Below the pieces are notes generated by a model, which saw only the letters and a program-made list of their open reading frames with translations, did no database searches and was not told the origin of the DNA. A DNA stretch of 64,000 bases from Lithodes maja (lineage: Eukaryota; Arthropoda; Malacostraca; Decapoda; Lithodidae): the NCBI GenBank assembly GCA_037953745.1, contig JBAKBP010013116.1, positions 1-64,000 on the forward strand. The letters are read 5' to 3'. Below, piece by piece: positions 45,533 through 54,393 of this stretch. Each line of letters opens with the position of its first letter. Positions within the stretch are counted from its first letter, which is position 1. The translations under genes were made by a program, and so were the position numbers.

Positions 45533-46184
45533 CACACACACACACACATTCCTGCTTTACCCAGACTCACCCTAGGATTTTACTGATCTCACCTTCATAT
45601 TAAAAGCCTTCTCACCCCCATCTTATCTTTTGTCTGTTTTCCTTATACTGTACGTTCTTCTTCATGCTCTTCTTCCAAATATTCTTCTTCATGTATTTCC
45701 TCACAGTTATTATTAATAATTTCTTCTTCATATTCTTCTGTCACCCCTCTCCTTTATAATATTTCTATATATTCCATTTCTTCGTGTATTCCTACTTATT
45801 GCTTGGTCAATGACAATTAAACAAAATATGAAAGGAGTACAATTGTAAATAATGATGCTGATGAAAACTAAAAACAAGCTAGAGACTGCTAGACAAAGAG
45901 GGAATTTGACCCAAATATACAGTATACTGTAGGACAGATGAAGGGTCGCTCTCAAAAAGGTAGTTTTATTCTTAACATTAAGTTCTTGTGAGTCCTGGAA
46001 ATTGGACAACTTGTTTATAAAGCAACGTGGCCTGCCGACTCTAACTAACTCTCTCTCTCTCTCTCTCTCTCTCTTTATATATATATTTGGAAGTTAGTAT
46101 AGCCCACCAACACTGACAGCAATATCAAACTAATAATATATTATAAATCTCCCAAAACCTCCCAACTTGTTCTACATAATCGCC
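44506..46184. other. No gene; several microsatellites
   Basis: Unassigned sequence with an AT run (44,819-44,881), a CT run passing into CA (45,464-45,549) and another CT run (46,050-46,073). The serine/leucine-rich frames here are CT-repeat artefacts. Confidence 0.6.
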
Positions 46185-46665
46185 CAGCCAAAGATAAAAA
46201 ACAACTGAACTTGGACCATGTCGTGTTCCAACATTCTTGTACCCAACGTACATCGGCATGACCCAGATTCGCTTGAGTCGTCGTCTCACCCTCCACGTTT
46301 AATCTGGCTCTATCAAAAATCACTACAACAGCCCTCACCACCCCAGTTTAACTCGTAAAGACTTTGAAACTAACACCTCCATACTAGATAATGAGCCCGA
46401 CCCTAGGTGCCTCCCCCATCCTTGAAGCTATATACATACAAACACTCAACCCTACTCTCAACAACCAGACCTTGGACCTCCAAATTCTCCCCACAGCTAT
46501 GAGATCTTACCCCCGCAGAATTCCGGATGGAAATGAACTTACCACCACTGCTACCCCCAGCCAACGCCCACCTGATGATGCCCTCGCCCCCAGCCAGCCA
46601 ATCAATAGACGAAGCGCACGCATAGCAGCCATCAACCAACCACATACTCAGATCACCGAGTAGCC
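46185..46665 (+). pseudogene. Penelope-like GIY-YIG endonuclease, C-terminal remnant
   Basis: Translation around 46,240-46,310 gives VPTYIGMTQIRLSRRLTLH, matching the YVG/YIG-type core with the Arg-rich helix of Penelope-like endonucleases, followed by a stop and GSIKNHY. In the next frame (46,391-46,450) comes EAIYIQTLNPTLNNQ, the family's conserved Glu-containing helix and N-Q end. A basic tail (NRRSARIAAINQ) closes it at 46,663. No RT is attached on the left. The assignment rests on these motifs alone. Confidence 0.6.
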
Positions 46666-46749
46666 CCACCCACCTGTGCAGAATAAACGACGCATGGTCA
46701 TACCTTTTGCTATATATACCCCTGTTCTCCCCATATAATATGCGAAGCA

Positions 46750-49094
46750 TATATTGATAGGAGACAGATCGAACAACGCGGTGGGACTAGGCCTTGCGCG
46801 ATTTATGACATCTAATAAAATCGTGCACCTAGGACCCAATTTACCAACTCTAATCAGGCATAACTCCAGCACAAAACCAGATAAAATCTTATCAAATAAC
46901 AGGACATACCAAAACACAAGAATAGAACCAGGACCACTCACCTCGGCTGACCACCTTCCAATGATTTTTACCATTACAGCTACAGCAATCACCATATCGA
47001 CCGCACCAAGACTTGATCTTAAAAAGGCAAACTGGGAAATATTCAACCAAACAATAAGGGATAATTTGGCAGCGCAAGAAAACCAAAATCTAGATGGGGT
47101 GGGAATGGAGGACATAGACGAAGCCTTGGACTCATGGTACAATGTCGTAGAAGCTGCAATTGACAACTCTATCCTAACCACAGACAAAATCCGAATCTGC
47201 AAACCAATCATTACGCCACTCCTCCGAGAAATTCAACATAACTTATGCAGACTTAGAACAGACGCAGAAGTGAATGGTTGGGAGTATAACAGATACCTGC
47301 AATACCGACTCCTTCAGCAACACCTCATTGATGAAAGTCAAGATATAAGCAATCAAAACTGGGAAAGGCAGATGGACTTCCTAATTGCTAAATAAAAAGA
47401 ACCCCAATCGTTTTGGACAAAAGTAAAACAATTGCAAGGTAATTCTAATGAACCAACAAAGTATATCCTAAATGAAAACAACGAAAAGATATATGATGAT
47501 GCGGAGAAAGAGAGGGTCTTCCGCCATATTTGGAGTAATGTCTTTAGGATCTCAGATGAGGAGAATGAGGATTTTGACGATGTTAATGAGGAGACAGTCA
47601 GACAGTTCATAGAGGAAAACAACCACAGAACGATCCCCCTCAGTGAAGTAGATACCACTAGATACAACAACATCAACCTGGTTACAAGAAAGATTACACT
47701 CTTTGAAATAAAAGCAAATAATAAAGAAACTTAAGAACAATGCCCCGGGGAAAAGTAAAATCAATACAAAAATGATTTTTGAGATGCCTGAAGTATCTTT
47801 GACTGTCCTCACAAAAATATTCAACTGCACGCTATCCCTGGGCTACTTTCCGGACATGCTCAAACATGCCATTATACATTTAATACCAAAGGACAACAAA
47901 TCTCCATATAATCCATCAAATTACAGACCAATCTCTCTACTTGAAATTCCCGGTAAGATCTTTGAACATTGTATACATACTCGCCTTCGGGCCCACTTAG
48001 ATGAGCATAACCTCCACTCCCCCCATCAACACGGCTTCAGGCGGCATAGGAGCACAAATACCGCAATCTCATTAATTTATGAAAGTATATCCCAAGCCAA
48101 GGCAAAACAACATCAGTGTCACATTGTCTAGAGGGATGTGAGCAAGGCCTTCGACAAGGTTTGGCACATGGGATTTAAATTTAAATTATTACAATTGAAC
48201 TTACCAAGATTCCTCGAAGCAATTCTGTGTGACTTCCTTGAAGATAGGACAGCTCAAATAAGAGTAAATGGTTTCCTTGGACCTAATATAGAACTATTGA
48301 GTGGAGTGCCTCAGGGCAGTGGAATCTCTCCACCACTACATGCCATATACACTCGAGATACTCTGGATCCAACCTGGGGTACAACAAATATATTCTATGC
48401 AGATGACGTCACCCAGATCATCACATACCCGGGTAAATCTAGGAGGCTCATGGCTGACCGCATTGCACGAGAAATTGAATCTGTGAATGCATTTTAAAGA
48501 CAATGGAAGATCAGAACAAACATGACTAAGTTCACGATAATACCCATGGTCAGACATAAAGAAGAAGATATAATCATAAACGGAGACCTTTTAGACACCC
48601 AAAACAACGGGAAAACGCTAGGGCTAAATAAATGTCGGTCTGGAATATTACCACAAGTGAATCATGTAGTGAACAGAGGAAAAGCTGCCCTGAACAAAAT
48701 TAAGAGATTTTCAAACCTGCCATCAAGAATAAGACTCCACCTAGTCAGGGCTTATGTGCTTCCAATCCTTGAATACCCTTCCACTCCCCTGTCTGTCATC
48801 AGAAAAAACAACATGCTAAAACTCCAAAGGGTCCAAAATTCTGCTCTTAGATTTATATATGATGAGGATTATCCCTATGAAAGAAATACAGAGGAACTAC
48901 ATCAGTTGGCGAAACTAGAATCAATGAACATAAAATTGCACAAGAGAAGTAGTGCTGTCTGGGAAAAATTACAACTCTTGGAAGATCCCAACTATGCCAT
49001 GTTAATAGAAAATCGACCACAAAAAATGCACGGATGGTTTCCCTCTGCCCTGCATAGAGATGGAGTGCTTCAACCTTTGCCACTCTATACCTAA
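46750..49094 (+). pseudogene. LINE endonuclease-RT (I/jockey-like), with nonsense codons
   Basis: Begins inside the endonuclease (GDRSNNAVGLGLARF, LTSADHLPMIFTI carrying the DH block at about 46,945). In-frame TAA at 47,393, then a linker to 47,734; after a frame change the RT follows: NPSNYRPISLLEIPGKIFEH, HGFRRHRSTNTAISL, TAG at 48,129, DVSKAFDKVWH, SGVPQGSGISPPL, IFYADDVTQII (catalytic YADD), TAA at 48,495, then the thumb and C-terminus with LPILEYPSTPLSV and LQRVQNSALRFIY, ending at 49,094. From 47,772 to 49,094 the frame is constant apart from the two stops, so decay is mainly by point mutation. Confidence 0.85.
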
Positions 49095-49228
49095 TTAACA
49101 ACCTTACCGAACATGACAACCGAATGTGACATACCCAGGGGCTCTGCAGGTGGGTGGTAGTGGTAGAGCACCCCGCTCCACCGCCTGTATTCCCATGACC
49201 TAACCGTCTTGAGTGCCAGTATTGAACC

Positions 49229-49256
49229 CCCGCGAGGTGGCACCAACCTCGCGGGT
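49229..49256 (+). ncRNA. Perfect 10-bp hairpin in a probable LINE 3' UTR
   Basis: CCCGCGAGGT pairs with ACCTCGCGGG around a short loop. It lies about 130 bp after the LINE stop codon. A structured 3' UTR element for RT recognition is possible but inferred. Confidence 0.5.
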
Positions 49257-49382
49257 AATCTCTCAGTGCCTCATTGTACAATACCACAGCACCACAAATG
49301 GCAGTCAGCGGCAATGCTCCCCAGCTGGTGCACTGCTGGGGCCATTACCTGCCATCAATCTAAAATTATCAATGATTAATCT

Positions 49383-49690
49383 CTACTCAGGATTTTTAAC
49401 TTGAATATAGTGATCGACTGGTGGAGCTCTTGCCTGGGGCCCACTCTGGTGGGCCCCAGACAGGAGATCCACCGGGGATCAGAACATGGGTGAAGAGATG
49501 TTATTTTGGGGGGAGAACCGGATGCAGATGGACATCATTATCTTCCACCAGAAATCCCTACTCAGGTTGCATAACTTGAACTATAGTGACCAACTGGTGG
49601 AACTCTTGCCTGGGGCCCACTTCGGTGGGCCCCAGACAGGAGATCTACCGGGAATCAGAACATGGGTGGAGAGAGGTTTTTATTGGAGGT
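49383..49690 (+). repeat. Two tandem 176-bp units with strong nested hairpins
   Basis: Units start at CTACTCAGG (49,383 and 49,559). Each contains an 11-bp perfect stem CTGGGGCCCAC/GTGGGCCCCAG with a 4-base loop (TCTG in the first, TTCG in the second), enclosed by GGTGGA pairing with TCCACC in unit 1 or TCTACC (G-U) in unit 2. Such pairing-preserving difference suggests an RNA structure. It sits between a dead LINE and the cold-shock ORF. Confidence 0.75.
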
Positions 49691-50101
49691 ATTTTTATTG
49701 GAGAGTTGAATGCAGATGCGCTAAGATAATATATGAATAAATTTGGATGTTGCCAGGAGGAGCGGATTTTGCCACCTGGCCTTCTTACCGCTTTTGGAGC
49801 ATGTAATGTAATGGAAAAAACAAAAATATGCACAAGATACGGGTTGCATGTAATAAGAAACAAAAATGTAACTATAGCAATTGTGGACAGCCCACCTACT
49901 TTGGCTCTTTACCTGTACTTATTTATTTCCTACTTATCTTCTTACTCAAGATTCCTAGAATCTTTCTAACTTCCCCCAACTTACTATCCCTCCCCCAATT
50001 GGCAATTAATATCACCAATTTATTCCTCTTCGGCCGCAGAATTCGATGAATCTTCCACTGGCTAACACCTGCCTCTCCACTCGCTCTTGACCACCACTAT
50101 C

Positions 50102-51036
50102 ATGGCAACCAGCACTACCACAACCAGTGGTAAGGTCAAATGGTACAACTTTAAAGCAGACTATGGCTTCATTACCACAACCAACAATGAGGAAATATTT
50201 TGCAACCATTCTAACATCAACAGCAACAACAACAAAAGCAGCAAGAAGGCCTCGTTGGAGAATGGCGAATCAGTGGAGTTCACCATCTATTCCGGGAGGA
50301 AAGGACCTGAAGCCATTAACATCAAAGGCCCTGAAGGAGCCCCAGTCAAGGGCTCCTCATTCTCCCCCCAGAATCATCCACCAACGGCGACAACAACAAC
50401 TGCAGCAGAAGGGGAAGCCGTTCTAAGGGCAAAGACTTTGCCTGCATCCAATCAGCTATAGCCATCGCTGGTTCGGATGAGCTTAGAAACTGCCAGCTGA
50501 TCCCCTATCTGCTGCAATACAACAACCTGCCTACAATCAACATTCCTCAGGAGGCTTTCTCTGCAACCCCATCAACTACCAAGAGGAAGACACCAAAGAG
50601 GAAGAAGCCTTCCAAGATCCAGGAAGACCCAGCTCCACCACAGAAGTCGAGGAGTGCTCCAAAACAACAGCTGCTTCTGCCAAGACCTCTCAGTCTAGAT
50701 AGAAGCCAACAGGGGCACTCCTCTACACCATCTACAGCTTCAGCTTCACCATCAACCAAGGAGAAGGCACCACCATCAACAACAGTGCACCAGGAACCAG
50801 ACAAAGGACCTATGGACACACAACAACCAACTCCTCAAGACCACTTCCCGGTACCAGACGAATACCTACCATCACCACCAGCAGGATGCGACCCAGGAAC
50901 TCCACCAGGCACCTGCGCAAGGACATACATCCCTTGGGACGACCTCAAAAAACAACTCGAGGAAGGAAAAAGCCCATCGACCCTCAAAAAATATCGACGG
51001 CTGGCCAAACTCACCGAACCCAAGCCAAAGTACTAG
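50102..51036 (+). CDS. Intronless Y-box-like cold-shock-domain ORF with one frame slip
   Basis: Starts at ATG 50,102. After a Thr-rich leader, residues about 10-80 form a cold-shock domain: GKVKWYNFKADYGFI (RNP1 core YGFI and the KW aromatic), the RNP2 position reads EIFCNHSNI, and the domain closes GPEAINIKGPEGAPVKG, as in animal Y-box proteins rather than bacterial Csps. The first frame ends at 50,461. The next frame is open from before 50,401 to the stop at 51,034: SRRGSRSKGKD, a GSDELRNCQLIPYLLQYNN segment, basic TKRKTPKRKK, a Pro/Ser/Gln-rich stretch and a WDDLKKQLEEG end. Both frames meet at a six-C run (50,364-50,369), so a one-base slip, a sequencing error or frameshifting joins about 310 codons. 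Neighbours are all retroelement pieces. It may be a retroelement ORF1-like chaperone or a retrocopy of a Y-box gene. Confidence 0.7.
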
Positions 51037-51218
51037 AGACCGACAGCGACGACATCACAATAACAACTGCAACATGGATAACAGCAAGGTGGTATAGCCC
51101 ACCAGCTTATACTTCTCCAACTATTCATCTTTCATCACTTTACCTTGGACTTCAACTCTACTTTCTACACTTGTGGGGACCCTACCTCACATCCCTTTGT
51201 CATTGTCATTAATATCAC

Positions 51219-51254
51219 TTGTTTGAAGATGACTAATGTTTTAGTCGAAACATC
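51219..51254 (+). ncRNA. Hammerhead-like hairpin, degenerate
   Basis: TTGAAGATGACTAATGTTTTAGTCGAAACATC type arrangement: GACTAA and TTAGTC pair around TGTT and are followed by the GAAAC core element, but the CTGATGA half of a hammerhead is TTGAAGAT with an extra base. Penelope-like elements are known to carry hammerhead motifs. Catalysis is unlikely with this core. Confidence 0.35.
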
Positions 51255-51422
51255 ACAACCAACTACAACCTCTACAACTCAGCAACCCACTGAAAACTTC
51301 GGTTCCCTTCTGTTCCTATTGAATGACCGACAACGAAAAATTGCACGAGAAATTGAATCGCTAAATAAAAAACATATAAATGCTAAATATACTGTTTTAT
51401 TTAATCTCACATGCCTTCAAGA

Positions 51423-51425
<3 letters not shown>
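51229..51425 (+). pseudogene. Possible Penelope-like ORF N-terminus, cut by a jockey insertion
   Basis: About 65 codons: NFGSLLFLLNDRQRKIAREIESLN then VLFNLTCLQEYI, resembling the charged helix and FNxxCL motif upstream of the RT in Penelope-like elements. The frame runs into the AT/T run of the jockey insertion at 51,426. Short, so tentative. Confidence 0.4.
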
Positions 51426-51457
<32 letters not shown>

Positions 51458-53408
51458 TGTGATTGAGGGAGGCAAAAGGCATAACTGCCTATAGCGAGTG
51501 CCTCCCCCATAGTTGAAAGAGTGACAGGGCCAAAATCAAGGGACGTTCGAGCCAAAATGCCTGGACACACCGGAGTTTGAAGCAATTTAAGTCATAGGAA
51601 GAGGGAAAGACTGATTCTGGGAGAGAGTTCCAGAGCTCAGATGTTGAGTAGAAGAAAGTTTGAGAGTAACGTTTCACTCTTGGGTTGGAGAGTTGCACAG
51701 AGTAGGGGTGGGATTGAGTTGCAAGACGGGTACCACGTGCCCTACGTAAAGGAGGTGGTATGCACTGGGATAGCTCTGAGGAACACTGATTATTATAGTA
51801 GCGATAGAATAGCGAGAGAGATGCAACATTGCGGCGGAGAGAGAGAGAGATTGCAGAGAGTTGGTGAGTGGACGGGAGTTAATGATACGAAAGGCCTTCC
51901 TTTCAACTTTGTCTAGGAGAGCGGTGTGAGAGGAACCTCCCCACACATGTGAACAATACTCAATACAAGGGCGCACTATGCCCCTGTACAGAGCAAGAAG
52001 CTGTGCAGGGGAAAAGAACCCCCTAAGGCGGTTGAGCACACCCAGCTTCTGGGAGGCTGCCTTAGCAAGACTGGTAATATGGTCCTTCCAAATGAGAGCA
52101 GAAGAAAAAGAGACACCAAGAATATTGAGAGAAGATGAAGGGTTGATTTTTGTATTGTTGAAGAATAAGGGATAGTCCGCTGGGAGATCCTGACGGGTAG
52201 ATAGATGGAGAAATTGGGTTTTGGAAGCATTAAAGTTAACAAGGTTTTCTCTGCCCCAATTGGAAATAGTATTTAGATCAGAATTTAAGAGTTCTATGGC
52301 TTCATTACGTTTGTCGTTGAGGGATTGCTGGCTGGGGCGTTCTGAAAAACTAATGGAGTAGTGTAAGGTTGAGTCGTCTGCGTATGAATGGATGGGAATT
52401 AAGGTACAGTTAAGGAGATCATTTATAAAAATTAGAAAGAGAATAGGAGATAGGACAGAGCCCTGAGGAACACCGGAGTTTATAGGGTGAGGAAGTGAAC
52501 CATGGCCGTCCACAACCGCAGCTATGGAACGGCCGGAAAGGAAATTAGAGACAAAGGCACAGATGGAGGGATAGAAACCGAAGGAGGGTAGTTTAGAAAT
52601 TAAAGATTTATGCCAGACTCTATCGAAGGCTTTCGATATGTCTAGTGCAATAGAAAAAGTCTCACCGAAGTCCCGAAAGGAGGATGACCAAGAGTTAGTA
52701 AGATATGAAAGAAGATCACCAGTAGAGCGACCCTTAAGGAAGCCATACTGGCGATCTGAGAGCAGATTATGAGAAGAGAAATGCTTAAGAAATTTGGAAG
52801 CAAGAATAGTTTCAAAAACTTTAGAAAGACAAGAGATAAGAGCAATTGGACGATAGTTGGAGGGTTGAGAGCGGTCACCCTTCTTTGGGACAGGTTGAAT
52901 GTGAGCAAACTTCCAGCATGAAGGGAAGACGTTAGAGGATAGACAGAGACGAAAAAGTTTGCCTAGGCAGGGAGTCAGCACGGAAGCACAGTTTTTGAGA
53001 ACAACAGGAGGAACACCGTCCGGACCGTACGCCTTATTAGTGTTAAGCCCAGAGAGGGTAGAAAGTACATCTTTAGAAGAGATTAGGATATTAGGCATAA
53101 GTAAGAGAGAGGAGGGCGGAGAGGGAGGAATAGCACCGGAATCATCCAAGGTGGAGTTTCTAGCAAAAGTTTGAGCGAAGAGTTTAGCTTTGTCAGAGGA
53201 AGAAGTGATGGTTGTGCCATCAGAGTGGGAAAGGGGAGGGAAAGACGAGGAAGAGAAATTGTTGGAGAGGTTTTTGGCTAGATGCCAGAAAGCTTGGGAA
53301 GAGCTAGAGTTGGATAGTTCAGTGCATTTATTATTGATGAAAGAGTGTTTGGCAAGTCGAAGAACAGATTTGGCTTGATTCCGGGCAGAAACATATGAAG
53401 AATGAGAG
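51426..53408 (-). mobile_element. Jockey-type LINE, second young copy
   Basis: Poly-A tail at the left (T-run about 51,437-51,453), 5' truncation at about 53,408 beside an AT run. Over the 1.6 kb shared with 21,816-23,470 I count about seven differences. It extends about 330 bp further 5' than that copy, reaching the EN-RT linker. Confidence 0.88.
51489..53408 (-). pseudogene. Jockey-type reverse transcriptase with two small frameshifts
   Basis: The main frame starts near 53,400 with the linker (KSVLRLAKHSFINNK, KLFAQTFARNSTLDDSG) and continues through the RT: NYRPIALISCLSKVFE, IALDISKAFDRVWH, SGVPQGSVLSP, YADDSTLH, LYRGIVRPCIEY. Relative to the 21,923 copy, a two-base gain in a GA run (51,837-51,852) shifts the C-terminus out of frame and an extra C near 51,571 shifts the last codons. 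The other frames carry the intact C-terminal motif YSTSELWNSLPESVFP. Inactive, but only just. Confidence 0.9.
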
Positions 53409-53478
53409 TCTATATATATATATATATATATATAGTTACTAGTACATCCGTGGGCGGCCTGGGTCACCGTATTTTCCA

Positions 53479-53820
53479 TAGTAGGCATAGGAATACTGTA
53501 GAGTCAACACTGTACATAATGCTATGCTCTATTTACTTACTAGATTTTACTATTTTCTTCAACAAATTTTCGGCTCACAACAGGAAGGTCTTCATCAGGC
53601 AGTCAATCATCATCCTATAAAATGAAGACAAGTCTAAAATTAACTAAACGTAAAAGGATCTATTTCTTTTAAAAATAAGAATTCAATCAGGTAAAGCACT
53701 CCTAATCACTAAACCGAATATCTAACGACAAGATTAACAAAAATACAAAGCTTAATAAAAACAGTAAGCAAATAAAGCATGGCATTAAGTACAGTGTTGA
53801 CTCTATTCCTAGGCCTACTA
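53479..53820. mobile_element. Inverted-repeat element (~45-bp arms) with a hammerhead-like core on the minus strand
   Basis: TAGTAGGCATAGGAATA...GAGTCAACACTGTAC at 53,479-53,528 is the inverse complement of 53,777-53,820, apart from a five-base gain on the left and a few mismatches. Between them on the minus strand stands CTGATGAAGACC...GAGCCGAAA (about 53,598-53,568), a perfect CTGATGA and GAAA core without a convincing stem II. Possibly a Penelope-like terminal piece or a foldback element. Confidence 0.65.
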
Positions 53821-53825
53821 GGGGA

Positions 53826-53890
53826 GGTGTGGTGGAGTGGTCTTGCCACTGGCCTGGTAATCCAAAGGTCCCGGGTTCAAATCCCGATGT
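53826..53890 (+). other. tRNA-like pol III promoter (SINE head or tRNA pseudogene)
   Basis: A box TGGTGGAGTGG (53,830-53,840) and B box GGTTCAAATCC (53,874-53,884) both match consensus at 33-bp spacing. The T-arm-like GGGTTCAAATCCC is present but a 7-bp acceptor stem is not evident, so a tRNA-derived SINE is likelier than a tRNA gene. Confidence 0.6.
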
Positions 53891-53899
53891 ATCAATGGG

Positions 53900-54353
53900 A
53901 AGATATTATTGGGATGGAATTTGTGCTGTACCTAGTATCAGTGCATTACCACAAGCCCACCGAAACGTCAATAAAATACCCTCATTGTTCCCTGATTAAA
54001 TAGCACTGTATGAATATTCCCATATTCAAAATATGCTATAGGGGTGCAATGCCTGGTGAGTTATCTGCTCAACAGGTGGCGTTGTGTGTGTGTAAGTGTG
54101 AGAGTCCGAGTGTAGGGGGTGAGACAGTGAAGCACGGGAACGAGGTGGCTTCAGAGATGGGGTCGTTTCGGGCCATGAGTGAGCACCATGCCTCATGTGA
54201 AGGCAAGATGGCAGGTGCTCGTTATACTCTACGTGCTTCACATGTCTCACTCCCTAGACTGGAACAAGGCCTCACGGGCTTCACTGTTCATTGTAAAGCG
54301 GTGAATGTTAAGGCTCTCAGCCTATGCCCGAGAGGAAGTAAGTTGGAATATAG

Positions 54354-54392
<39 letters not shown>

Positions 54393-54393
54393 T
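53900..54393. other. No convincing gene; ends in poly-A and AT run
   Basis: A 158-codon frame (54,010-54,486) passes through a GT-repeat and the poly-A/AT tract, has no known domain and is probably chance. The A-run (54,354-54,370) could be the tail of the SINE starting at 53,826. Confidence 0.4.

Noticed and set aside
45304..45603. Leu/Ser repeat ORFs in three frames
   Set aside because: Produced by the CT and CA microsatellite.
50087..50101. Upstream start of the cold-shock ORF
   Set aside because: The first codon of the longer frame is TTG; the first ATG is at 50,102.
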